A stretch of DNA of 64,000 nt from Phocaeicola coprophilus (lineage in GTDB: Bacteria; Bacteroidota; Bacteroidia; Bacteroidales; Bacteroidaceae). The notes under the pieces are model-generated. The model saw only the letters and a program-made list of their open reading frames with translations. It was not told the origin of the DNA and ran no database searches. The DNA lies in the NCBI GenBank assembly GCA_016900015.1, contig JACJJM010000012.1, positions 1 to 64,000 on the forward strand. Direction: 5' to 3'. Shown here in pieces: positions 1 through 12,051 of this stretch; positions within the stretch are counted from its first letter, which is position 1; every line of letters starts with the position of its first letter. The position numbers and the translations under genes are program-made.

Positions 1-94
1 CTTTCTCCTCCCTTTCCGCTACGCTCCAAGGACGGAGGAAGAGGGGGATGGTGTTGCACTTCTATCTTGACGGTAGCTGACAAAACTGGAGCAT

Positions 95-570
95 TTGTTC
101 AAGAGCAACTATAAAGCCCTTTGCCTCTACGCAACACACATCGTGGGGGACATCGACACGGCGGAAGACATCGTGATGGACTGCTTTCTTATGCTGGCAG
201 AACAACCGGAACGTGACGAAAGGATTCTTTCAATGAAAAACTACATCTACCGAATGGTCCGGAATGCCTGCATCAATCATCTCGGCACGAAAGTCTCCAT
301 CACTGACCCGCAACACATCCCCGACGTGCCGGACGACAAGATGATTTCCGCGAACGGTGCGAGCGGGAAGCCCGCCTGTGGAAAGAAATCGACCGCCTGC
401 CCCGGGCATGCCGGGACGTATTCCTGATGCACAAACGCGACGGATTGTGTCACCGGGACATCGCCGACCGGCTCGGCATTTCCATTAAGACCGTCGAAGC
501 CCACATCGGACATGCCTACGCTGTCTTGCGAGGCAAAGCCGGGATAATCTATGCTTTCATCTTTCTATGA
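95..570 (+). pseudogene. ECF-type RNA polymerase sigma factor, frameshifted
   Basis: The first frame reads an ECF sigma region 2 (FKSNYKALCLYATHIVGD, then AEDIVMDCF, then an MKNYIYRMVRNACINHL segment). Near position 340-352 the homology moves into the minus-one frame, which continues with ERCEREARLWKEIDRLP and a region 4 helix-turn-helix (DIADRLGISIKTVEAHIGHAY) to a TGA at 568-570. This fits loss of one base. The 5' end is also unclear: the first frame opens after a stop at 74-76, only a TTG at 95 is available, and an ATG at 48 lies in another frame. It sits before a DUF4974-type anti-sigma gene and a TonB receptor, the usual order for these regulators in Bacteroidales. A sequencing error is the alternative to real decay. 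What is seen is the broken frame; the role is inferred from the family. Confidence 0.75.
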
Positions 571-678
571 ATGTAAATATTTATCACCTCCGGCACAATC
601 CTCGCGCAAGCGCACTCCACTCCGGGCCAGCTTTCCCTCTATCCGGCTCGGGCACGGAAAGGTATCGGCGTCTGTCTA

Positions 679-710
679 CCTTCCTTTCCGCACCCGGACG
701 AAAAGGAGGG
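679..710. repeat. GC-rich palindromic dispersed repeat, short copy
   Basis: CCTTCCTTTCCG faces CGAAAAGGAGGG across a short GC-rich loop. It is a short member of the family seen more fully at 32289-32363, 42912-43010 and 55678-55744; a weaker, degenerate version lies at 3-41. Apart from this the gap 571-789 shows nothing recognisable. Confidence 0.6.
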
Positions 711-789
711 TTTTCAGACAACAAAACAAATCCCTATCAAACAAACACTTGCAACAATCCATCCTCATATAAACCTAAAAGAAACAAAC

Positions 790-1245
790 ATGAGAACAGA
801 CGATGATGAATTGACATTTGTCACCAAACATTACCAAGAGGGACGGCTCGACGAGAAGAAAGCCTGGAGACGACTCCGGCAGCAATTCCCCCATCCCCGC
901 AAAAGGCTGGCGACGATGGCCGCAGCAAGCCTCATCGCCTGTGCGGTCGTGGCCGGCCTCCTCACCGGATATGTACACTCCCGCAGGACGGCCACACAGG
1001 ACACCACCGTCACGAAGACAACCGACAGCATCGCCCCGACCGAGCAAACCGACAGCACGAAGGTGTTCCGCTATGAGAACACTCCGATAACAGAAGTGCT
1101 CCGCTAACTGTCGGCTTACTACCGCATCCCGCTGGAGGCGAACGACACCACCCGCCGCGTGACGGGTGAAATCGAGGCTGCGTCGCTCGAGGAGGTCATC
1201 GACGTGCTGGAGAAGACGCTCGACCTGAAAATTACCGCACGATGA
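790..1245 (+). pseudogene. short FecR-like/DUF4974 anti-sigma factor with an in-frame stop
   Basis: Reading starts MRTDDDELTFVTKHYQEG, has one membrane segment (about residues 41-60), a Thr/Asp-rich linker, and then ITEVLR followed by TAA at 1105-1107. The same frame continues past the stop as LSAYYRIPLEANDTTRRVTG and LEEVIDVLEKTLDLKITAR to TGA at 1243-1245. That is the C-terminal STN/DUF4974-type module of FecR-like anti-sigma factors. One GAA-to-TAA change would explain the break. The full frame (about 151 residues) overlaps the next ATG by four bases, so the original gene was translationally coupled to the TonB receptor. The truncated protein keeps the cytoplasmic part and the membrane segment but loses the periplasmic sensing module. 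Sequencing error cannot be excluded. Confidence 0.75.
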
Positions 1246-3824
1246 AACAACCCTTGTTCACCCTCATACTGCTGACGGTCTCGGCATTCGCCTGCGCCCA
1301 GCACCCCACGCTCAAGCAACGGATGCGCCGGTTGCAGGAACAGAGGCATGTCCATTTCGTCCACGATGCCGGGCTGCGCCTGGAGCGTTCCAGCCCGGAG
1401 GAGCCGTCTGACAGTCTCTCGCTGGAGCAGGCTTTGGCGCGGCTCTTTGCCGGCACAGGCATCGAGTATGTCATCCGCGGGCGAAACATCGTGCTCCGAG
1501 AAGGACGTCGCCGCGTGGTGAGCGGACGGGTGACCGACACGGAAGGCGAGCCGCTCATCCATGCGGCCGTCTACGTCCCGGACTCCCGACAGGGCACACT
1601 GACCGACGAGCGCGGCCGCTACGTCCTGCGTCTGCACGACGGACGCCACCGCATCCGCACGTCCTACGTGGGAAAAGAAGCGTGCGTGAAAATGGTGCAA
1701 GTCACGGGCGACACCACGCTCCACTTCACACTGGGAGACAATGCCACGCTGGAGCCCGTCACCATCGACGGACGCCGCGACGCAGCCCTGCTGACCACGC
1801 AGACAGGCAAACGCGTGCTGACGGCCGACGACATACGGACGGAGTTCTCGCTGCTCAGTTCGCCCGACCTTGTCAAGACCCTGCAACGCATTTCGGGCGT
1901 GGCCGGCGGCATCGAAGCGACCTCGGGACTCTACGTGCATGGCGGAAGCGGCGACGAGAACCTGTTTCTGCTCGACGGTTCGCCGCTCTACCACACCAAC
2001 CACTCGCTCGGCCTGTTCTCGGCCTTCAACGCCGACATCATCAAGCAAGCCACGTTCTACAAAAGCGGCTTCCCGGCCCGATACAGCGGACGCGTCTCTT
2101 CCGTCACCGACATCCGCACGCGCGACGGCGACCTGCATCGCCTCAAAGGCAGCTTTTCGCTGGGGCTCATCGACGGGCGTGTGCAGCTCGAAGGCCCATT
2201 GGTCAAAGGGCGCACGTCGTTCAACGTCGCCCTGCGGCGCAGTTGGCTCGACCTGCTGCTCCGTCCCGCCCTGGCACTCGTGAACAGCGGGAACGGCCAC
2301 GATGGCGAGAAGTACACCTTCGACTATGCCTTTCACGACCTGAACGCACGCATCACCCACCGCCTGAACGGCGAGGATGACATCCTGTGGCTGAGCGTCT
2401 ACTCGGGACACGACCGCTACGGCCTGCGCGACAAGAGCGTGTGGGGCCGCTACGTGACCGATAGCCGGAACCGCTTCCGATGGGGCAATGCCAACATCAC
2501 GCTCGGGGCCGACCTGCGCCTTTCTCCAGCCCTGACGGCAAACTTCGCCCTCTTGGGCGTCTACAGCCGTTCGCACCATGACGCCGACGAAGATGACCGT
2601 TATCACGGCGACGCCAACTTCATCCGCCGCTTCAGCCTAGATGTCCGCCACAACCGCACGCGCATGTATGACCTCGGCGGAAAGGCCGACTTCACATGGA
2701 TGCCTTCTGTCGGCCACCACATTCGCTTCGGCACCCAGTTCGTCCGCCACACATTCCGCCCGCAGACCGTGACGCAGGCATTCTACTACGGTGACCCAAG
2801 CGAGCAAGTCGACACGACACATGTCGAGACCCGCAACCACACGTCGTCCTGCGAACTGACCATCTACGCCGAAGACGAAATCTCCCTTTCTCCCCGATGG
2901 ACGGTCAACGCGGGATGCAGCTACACACTCTTGAAAGTGAAAAGCCGGACGTACCACCTCATCGACCCGCGTCTGGCCCTGAAACGCCAGTTGACTGACG
3001 ATGCCTCCCTGAAGTTCTCCTACACGCACATGTCGCAAAGCGTGCACCGCATCGCCAATACCTTCCTGGAGTTACCGACCGACTTTTGGGTGCCGACGAC
3101 AGCCGGAATACATCCGACCCGCTCTGACCAACTCGCCTTCGGCGCATACGTCCGCCCGGGAAAGCTGTGGAGCGTGTCGCTCGAAGCGTTTTACAAACAC
3201 ACGGTCCACCTGCTCCAATACCGCAACTGGACGGGCCTGCAACCACCCGCCGCCCGTTGGGACAAGGACGTGACTGAAGGCAAGGGACGAGCCCTCGGCC
3301 TCGAACTGGATGCAAACTACCGCACACCTCGCGTCACGGCCACCCTGGCCTACACGCTCTCATGGAGTAAACGCCGCTTCCCGGAATTGTATGCCGGGTG
3401 GTTCGCCGACCAGTTTGACAACCGGCACAAACTGAACATCACAGCACGCTACGCCCTGACCGGACGGGTGACCGTCTACGCAGCCTGGACGCTACGCAGC
3501 GGCAACCGTGCCACCCTGCCCGTGGCCTACGTGCCGCAACCACAAATGCCGGGCGAACCGGACAACTTCGAAGCAGGCTTCGTCTACGATCGGCCGAACA
3601 ACTTCCGACTGCCCGCCTATCACCGGCTGGACGTGGGCGCCAACTTCAGCCACACCACACGCCGCGGCTTCGAACGCATCTGGAACGTGAGCATCTATAA
3701 TGCCTATTGCCACCTCAACACGATGTACATCCGCGTGAAGCCTCAGCCCGACGGCACGTTCACCGCCCGCAGCAAAGGCTTCATCCCACTCATTCCTTCT
3801 GTAAGTTACACGCTAAAATTTTAA
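1242..3824 (+). CDS. TonB-dependent outer-membrane receptor with STN and carboxypeptidase-regulatory domains
   Basis: 860 residues. A signal peptide (MKQPLFTLILLTVSAFACAQ) is followed by an STN module (about residues 25-85), a CarboxypepD_reg-like domain (VVSGRVTDTEGEPLIHAAVYVPD, about 90-165), a plug (DLVKTLQRISGVAGGIEATSGLYVHGG; LFLLDGSPLY) and a C-terminal 22-strand-type barrel ending in ..SVSYTLKF with a terminal Phe. The STN domain normally signals to an anti-sigma factor, which fits the DUF4974 gene just upstream, although that gene and its sigma partner are broken here. The partner is the DUF4249 lipoprotein 3 bases downstream, not a SusD, so this is the DUF4249-linked receptor class. 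The substrate cannot be told from sequence. The frame is intact over 2.6 kb, with no sign of decay. Confidence 0.9.
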   Translation: MKQPLFTLILLTVSAFACAQHPTLKQRMRRLQEQRHVHFVHDAGLRLERSSPEEPSDSLSLEQALARLFAGTGIEYVIRGRNIVLREGRRRVVSGRVTDTEGEPLIHAAVYVPDSRQGTLTDERGRYVLRLHDGRHRIRTSYVGKEACVKMVQVTGDTTLHFTLGDNATLEPVTIDGRRDAALLTTQTGKRVLTADDIRTEFSLLSSPDLVKTLQRISGVAGGIEATSGLYVHGGSGDENLFLLDGSPLYHTNHSLGLFSAFNADIIKQATFYKSGFPARYSGRVSSVTDIRTRDGDLHRLKGSFSLGLIDGRVQLEGPLVKGRTSFNVALRRSWLDLLLRPALALVNSGNGHDGEKYTFDYAFHDLNARITHRLNGEDDILWLSVYSGHDRYGLRDKSVWGRYVTDSRNRFRWGNANITLGADLRLSPALTANFALLGVYSRSHHDADEDDRYHGDANFIRRFSLDVRHNRTRMYDLGGKADFTWMPSVGHHIRFGTQFVRHTFRPQTVTQAFYYGDPSEQVDTTHVETRNHTSSCELTIYAEDEISLSPRWTVNAGCSYTLLKVKSRTYHLIDPRLALKRQLTDDASLKFSYTHMSQSVHRIANTFLELPTDFWVPTTAGIHPTRSDQLAFGAYVRPGKLWSVSLEAFYKHTVHLLQYRNWTGLQPPAARWDKDVTEGKGRALGLELDANYRTPRVTATLAYTLSWSKRRFPELYAGWFADQFDNRHKLNITARYALTGRVTVYAAWTLRSGNRATLPVAYVPQPQMPGEPDNFEAGFVYDRPNNFRLPAYHRLDVGANFSHTTRRGFERIWNVSIYNAYCHLNTMYIRVKPQPDGTFTARSKGFIPLIPSVSYTLKF

Positions 3825-3827
3825 CGC

Positions 3828-4757
3828 ATGAAGCATCTCTTCCTATTCCTCGGGACTATCCTGTTCCTCTCCTGCCATGACAACATCGACCTCCAAAGGT
3901 TCGGCAAGGAAAGCCGTCTGGTGGTCTACGCCTTCCCCACAGACTCAGACTCCATCCGCATCACCATCTCGGCCAGCCAACCCTTAGGAGGGAGCATCCC
4001 CGCACTGCACGTCACGGAAGTGCGTTGCACGACCAACGGACACAACGGCCGGATAGTCCATGCGAAAGATACGGTCGAAGGGCGTTTCCCCGTCTCGACC
4101 TGGTATGCCATCGGCAAGCACCGCTGCGGCGACGAAATCCGCATAGCCGTCCGGGCGGAGGGATTGCCCGAAGCCACGGGAAGCACACGCATCCCCTCTC
4201 CGACAGTCCCCGAAGAGGCTGCGCTGGACACCGTCTATTACAAAGGCAACCTCTACACACAAATCCGACTGAATCTCCCGAGTGCCCGGCATCAAAGCCG
4301 CCATGCCGTCCGCGTGGTCGGCTGGTATGCGCCGGAAGATGCCGACGTCCCTCCCCGTCCGGAGTTCATGGAGGTGGAAACAACGGCCGAACCGCTGCTC
4401 AACCATCACAGCAACGTGGAGCTTGGTTTCGGTTCGGCCGACGATTTCTACCACCGGATGTACACCTTTGACAATTCGACTTTCCTCTCCTCCGGCGCAG
4501 TGCTCCATCTGAACGTCTGGCAACAGCCCGGCATCAAAGCCTGCCATGCGCAACTCTTCACCTTGTCAGAAGAATACTACTCCCTGCTGCAATCGCTTAA
4601 CAACACTGACAACAACGTCATGGCCTCGCACGGCTTGGCCTTCGCCTTCTCCTCCTACACCAACATCCGGGGCGGCTATGGTTGCATAGGCGGATACAGC
4701 TTGGCAGAAACGCCCTGGATGGGAGGCGGGAGTGAAAAAGGTCGGGGAAGCGAATAG
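3828..4757 (+). CDS. DUF4249 family lipoprotein
   Basis: 309 residues. The lipobox is in MKHLFLFLGTILFLSCHDN, with Cys16 as the likely lipidated residue. The body is beta-rich, matching the DUF4249 family that is encoded next to TonB receptors in Bacteroidetes. The start lies 3 bases after the receptor stop, so the two are one transcript. By analogy with SusD it may be a surface partner of the receptor, but no function has been shown for the family as far as I know. The last residues (GGGSEKGRGSE) are low complexity. Confidence 0.8.
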   Translation: MKHLFLFLGTILFLSCHDNIDLQRFGKESRLVVYAFPTDSDSIRITISASQPLGGSIPALHVTEVRCTTNGHNGRIVHAKDTVEGRFPVSTWYAIGKHRCGDEIRIAVRAEGLPEATGSTRIPSPTVPEEAALDTVYYKGNLYTQIRLNLPSARHQSRHAVRVVGWYAPEDADVPPRPEFMEVETTAEPLLNHHSNVELGFGSADDFYHRMYTFDNSTFLSSGAVLHLNVWQQPGIKACHAQLFTLSEEYYSLLQSLNNTDNNVMASHGLAFAFSSYTNIRGGYGCIGGYSLAETPWMGGGSEKGRGSE

Positions 4758-4812
4758 GGGTTTAGGACGGAACGTCTGTCTTACATACAGACAAACCATT
4801 TATGCACAATTC

Positions 4813-5487
4813 ATGAAAAAGACAATCATCGCAGCAGCACTCTTTACGGCCTGCTGCCTACACGCCCAAGCGCAAACGTGGAGCTACGGTCTCCACGCAG
4901 GTATCAACTCGTCCGGCTACACCGGTGGCAAGGCTTACACCATCTACGGCAACTCAGACCGCATCGGCTACGAAGTGGGTGGCGACATCCGCTACACGCT
5001 GCGCAGCGGACTGCTGTTTGCCTCCGGCCTTTCCATCCTGCAAACCGGAGGACAGTTTGCCGTCATGAGCGACTATGTCGGTGCGACGGGACACGGAGAG
5101 ACAGCCTTCCCCGAAGTCAACACCAGACTGCTGTCTGCGGAAATCCCGCTAAAGGTCGGATGGGACTTCCGATTGGGACGCAACGTCTTCCTCTCCCCAC
5201 ACATCGGCGCGTACGCACGCTACGCCCTGCTCTCCATCAAAGACAACGTGCGAACAGCAAACGAAGAGCAAACCGAAAAATGGAATTGCCTCAAAAACTA
5301 CAACAAAGGCCATCGCCACATCGAAGCATTCAAACGCTTTGATGCCGGCCTTACAGCCGAAGTGGAGCTACGCTTGTTCCGCCACTATCTCCTGACTGCC
5401 GGTTATCGACGCGGATTTGTGGAGCAGTCGGCACAATATGGACTGAAGAGCCAAATATTCACTGTCGCACTGGGGTATCTGTTTTGA
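4813..5487 (+). CDS. small outer-membrane beta-barrel protein (PorT-like)
   Basis: 224 residues from the ATG at 4813. That start gives a clean signal peptide (MKKTIIAAALFTACCLHAQAQ), whereas the longer frame from 4732 adds 27 non-signal residues overlapping the preceding gene. The mature part is an alternating-hydrophobic barrel of about eight strands (SYGLHAGINSSGY; GYEVGGDIRYTLRSGLLFASGL; LKVGWDFRLGRNVFLSPHIGAYARY), ending ..TVALGYLF. This type of barrel is commonly the last gene of TonB/DUF4249 loci. Its specific role is unknown. Confidence 0.75.
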   Translation: MKKTIIAAALFTACCLHAQAQTWSYGLHAGINSSGYTGGKAYTIYGNSDRIGYEVGGDIRYTLRSGLLFASGLSILQTGGQFAVMSDYVGATGHGETAFPEVNTRLLSAEIPLKVGWDFRLGRNVFLSPHIGAYARYALLSIKDNVRTANEEQTEKWNCLKNYNKGHRHIEAFKRFDAGLTAEVELRLFRHYLLTAGYRRGFVEQSAQYGLKSQIFTVALGYLF

Positions 5488-5534
5488 GAATTCCACATCT
5501 ATGTCTATACAACAGAAATAAAATAGCAAACTCT

Positions 5535-5679
5535 ATGACACGAATCTATCTATTCATCATGCTGGGACTCCTCTCGGCACTCCCAACATTTGCCCAAAAG
5601 CAAGACAAAACGCCTTGGACTGTCCGCTACGGCATCGAGGCCGGAGTGAATGGGGTTAACGCCAATACACTCAACCTAT
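5535..5679 (+). pseudogene. 5' remnant of a second small outer-membrane barrel gene
   Basis: ATG at 5535 gives a signal peptide (MTRIYLFIMLGLLSALPTFAQ) and the start of a barrel similar in style to the gene before it (WTVRYGIEAGVNGVNANTL). The barrel then stops: from about 5670 the DNA reads straight into the start of an unrelated lipoprotein gene in another frame, and the frame ends at 5786. The rest of the barrel gene appears to have been lost by a deletion whose right end lies at or near the ATG at 5680. Confidence 0.6.
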
Positions 5680-6069
5680 ATGAAAAAAGCATCCCTCATG
5701 TTGGCATTAGCCATGCCACTATTGCTATGCACATCTTGCATGAGCTTATTTTCCAGTGCCATACAAACTATTACATTTACAAGTGAAGAAGGAACAAAAT
5801 TGTATGACGGCACCAACAATGTCAAGCTGGCCGAAATACCTGAAGAAGGAACAGCAACAGTAAAATTAAAGAAAAAACTTTCAGACAAAATAATCATAGC
5901 TAAAAAGGAGGGATACAGGAACACTCCATTCGTCATCGAATCACAATTCAGCCCGAAATCATTGTGGAACATATTGTTCTGATCCGGCTTTTTAATAGAC
6001 CTTGGCACCGGCAAAATAAACAAATACGACCAGACCATTTACAATGTAGAGATGGAAAAAATGGATTGA
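5680..6069 (+). pseudogene. small lipoprotein with an in-frame TGA
   Basis: Starts MKKASLMLALAMPLLLCTSC, a lipobox with Cys20. It continues through TITFTSEEGTKLYDGTN and KKKLSDKIIIAKKEGYRNTP to NILF, then TGA at 5980-5982. The same frame goes on as SGFLIDLGTGKINKYDQT and ends at TGA 6067-6069, 129 sense codons in all. The two halves read as one PEGA-like, phosphate-starvation-lipoprotein-like small protein, so the first TGA looks like a nonsense mutation, for example of a Trp codon. The truncated 100-residue form could still be made. Confidence 0.6.
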
Positions 6070-6145
6070 ACTTGAAGATTCTGCAGGCTTCACCCTACCG
6101 CTATCCAAGGGAACAACAATTCCGCTGCGTGATTCTTTTTAATAC

Positions 6146-6180
6146 AATTCTTTCCAATCTTTCAAGGATTGGAAAGAATT
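6146..6180. promoter_or_regulatory. perfect 14-bp inverted repeat upstream of the Fic gene (candidate operator)
   Basis: AATTCTTTCCAATC (6146-6159) and GATTGGAAAGAATT (6167-6180) are perfect arms around a 7-base centre. The site ends 2 bases before the TAnnTTTG box at 6183-6190 and so covers the expected -33 region. The arms are AT-rich and no T-run follows, which favours a protein-binding site over a terminator. The Fic protein has a C-terminal helix-turn-helix, so self-repression is a reasonable guess. Confidence 0.65.
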
Positions 6181-6182
6181 CC

Positions 6183-6190
6183 TATATTTG
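6183..6190 (+). promoter_or_regulatory. -7 box of a Bacteroides-type promoter for the Fic gene
   Basis: TATATTTG matches TAnnTTTG exactly and lies 23 bases before the ATG at 6214, implying a leader of about 17 bases. No clear TTTG is seen at -33; that position is inside the inverted repeat. Confidence 0.6.
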
Positions 6191-6213
6191 CATCAGACCA
6201 AATGTGATGCCAT

Positions 6214-7530
6214 ATGATTGAAAGACCTCCCCAACTAACTGACAAGGATATTGCAAAAGCATACATAGACTTATCCAAGAAGCGCGACGACGAACTGACT
6301 TCATTAATCGAAAAAATTAATGAGCGTTATGAATATTGGAGCGATGTGAAATATGAAAAAACACCACCTTCTCTTTCCAATACAGACTTATGGAAATATG
6401 TGAAAACTTCCCGCTTGCGCAATTATTCGTTGATATGGCCCAAATACGGCATTTTTCTCAGCGTCACGAACCACATGCAACGTCTTTGCCATGAATTTGA
6501 CATGAACTTCGGAGGCTCATGGGGCAGCCATTCGATGATTCCGACAGAAAACAAAGACACATACCTCATCAATTCTTTAATGGAGGAAGCCATCTCTTCA
6601 AGCCAAATGGAAGGTGCATCTACAACTCGGAAAATTGCCAAAGAAATGCTCCGCAAAAACATTGCGCCCAAAGACAAGTCACAACAAATGATATTCAATA
6701 ACTACCAGACTATCCAATTCATCGTCAACAATAAACAAAAGCCACTTACCAAAGAACTGTTGCTGACCATACACCGGCTAATGACAGAAAACACTTTGGA
6801 AAATCCAGCAGATGTCGGACGTTTCCGGCAAAACGACGAAGTTGTCGTCGAAAACGGCATTACACATGAAATCGTACACACTCCGCCCTCCTACCAGGAA
6901 ATACCGACATTCATCAACGAACTATGCTCCTTTTTCAATGATGAGCAACCGAGCATCTTCATTCATCCCATAATAAGAGGCATTGTCGTACATTTCATGA
7001 TTGCATACATGCACCCATTCGTCGATGGCAATGGACGCACTGCACGGGCTTTATTCTATTGGTACATGCTAAAAAATGGATATTGGTTAACAGAATATTT
7101 GTCCATCTCAAAAATCATTGCTAAATCAAAAAAAGCCTATGAGAATTCATACTTATATGTAGAAGCTGACGACAACGACTTAGGTTATTTCATTACCTAC
7201 AATTTGAGAGTACTAAACTTAGCATTCAGAGACTTGCAAGACTACATAAAAAGGAAACAAGCCATTAAAGAACAAAACAAACAATTCCTACACTTGGGGA
7301 ATATCAATGAAAGACAAGCCGATATCATACGCGTCTATTACGACAATCCCAAAGAGGTACTCACCATTAAAGACATCCAAGTCAAATTCGGGATAACTCC
7401 CACAACAGCTAAAAGCGACATTACCGGCCTAATAAATCTCGGTTTATTATCTGAGATCTCTTTCAATAAAGTAAAGAAAGGATATATAAAAAACAGTCGT
7501 TTTGATGACATTATAGCAAACATCTTGTAA
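6214..7530 (+). CDS. Fic family protein (predicted adenylyltransferase) with C-terminal winged helix
   Basis: 438 residues. The Fic core motif HPFVDGNGRTAR (residues 267-278) is complete, including catalytic His267, Asp271, Asn273 and both Arg residues, so AMP (or other NMP) transfer to a protein hydroxyl is expected. An N-terminal Fic_N-like region precedes it and carries SSQMEG (residues 129-134), which fits the (S/T)xxxE(G/N) inhibitory helix of self-inhibited class II Fic proteins. The C-terminal 90 residues (RQADIIRVYYDNPKEVLTIK; ITPTTAKSDITGLINLGLL) form a winged helix-turn-helix. There is no separate antitoxin gene beside it, in keeping with internal inhibition. It stands alone, with different base composition (AT-richer) from the genes before it. 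The target protein is unknown. Confidence 0.9.
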   Translation: MIERPPQLTDKDIAKAYIDLSKKRDDELTSLIEKINERYEYWSDVKYEKTPPSLSNTDLWKYVKTSRLRNYSLIWPKYGIFLSVTNHMQRLCHEFDMNFGGSWGSHSMIPTENKDTYLINSLMEEAISSSQMEGASTTRKIAKEMLRKNIAPKDKSQQMIFNNYQTIQFIVNNKQKPLTKELLLTIHRLMTENTLENPADVGRFRQNDEVVVENGITHEIVHTPPSYQEIPTFINELCSFFNDEQPSIFIHPIIRGIVVHFMIAYMHPFVDGNGRTARALFYWYMLKNGYWLTEYLSISKIIAKSKKAYENSYLYVEADDNDLGYFITYNLRVLNLAFRDLQDYIKRKQAIKEQNKQFLHLGNINERQADIIRVYYDNPKEVLTIKDIQVKFGITPTTAKSDITGLINLGLLSEISFNKVKKGYIKNSRFDDIIANIL

Positions 7531-7587
7531 GAGCGGAGAATAGATTCTTCTGTGCGAATCTACCAGTGTGCATCAAGCATCTATAAA

Positions 7588-7626
7588 CAAAAAAGACTGC
7601 CCCGTTTGACCGGAGGCAGCCTTTTC
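7588..7626 (-). terminator. intrinsic terminator of the rpoBC operon
   Basis: On the minus strand GGCTGCC and GGCAGTC pair (with one G-T) around a short loop and are followed by TTTTTT. It lies 44 bases beyond the rpoC stop and may also stop Fic transcription coming from the other side. Confidence 0.75.
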
Positions 7627-7669
7627 ATCTTCAAATTATACTGTAAATCGTAAGTTTCTTATCGTTGGA

Positions 7670-11953
<4,284 letters not shown>

Positions 11954-12005
11954 ACTTGTTTGATTATAATGTAAAGAGTTTAAAGAGTTTTATATAGTAG
12001 TAGAT

Positions 12006-12038
12006 TGAGATTCAGAGCCTGATTGGCCCTGAATCTCA
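12006..12038 (-). other. RNA hairpin in the rpoB-rpoC gap
   Basis: TGAGATTCAG (12006-12015) pairs perfectly with CTGAATCTCA (12029-12038); an inner GCC/GGC pair continues the stem after one mismatch, leaving a 5-base loop. It lies 13 bases after the rpoB stop and has no T-run, so it looks like a stability or processing element, not a terminator. Confidence 0.6.
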
Positions 12039-12051
12039 GTCCTGAATTGGT

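Noticed and set aside
340-352. Programmed frameshift in the ECF sigma gene
   Set aside because: No slippery heptamer or strong downstream structure is visible at the frame change, and a second lesion in the next gene favours decay or error.
5980-5982. Selenocysteine codon (TGA) in the small lipoprotein
   Set aside because: No SECIS-like hairpin was seen after it and the protein type has no redox role; a nonsense mutation is simpler.
6214-7530. Fic/antitoxin two-gene toxin system
   Set aside because: No small antitoxin gene precedes or follows, and the inhibitory SxxxEG motif is inside the Fic protein itself.
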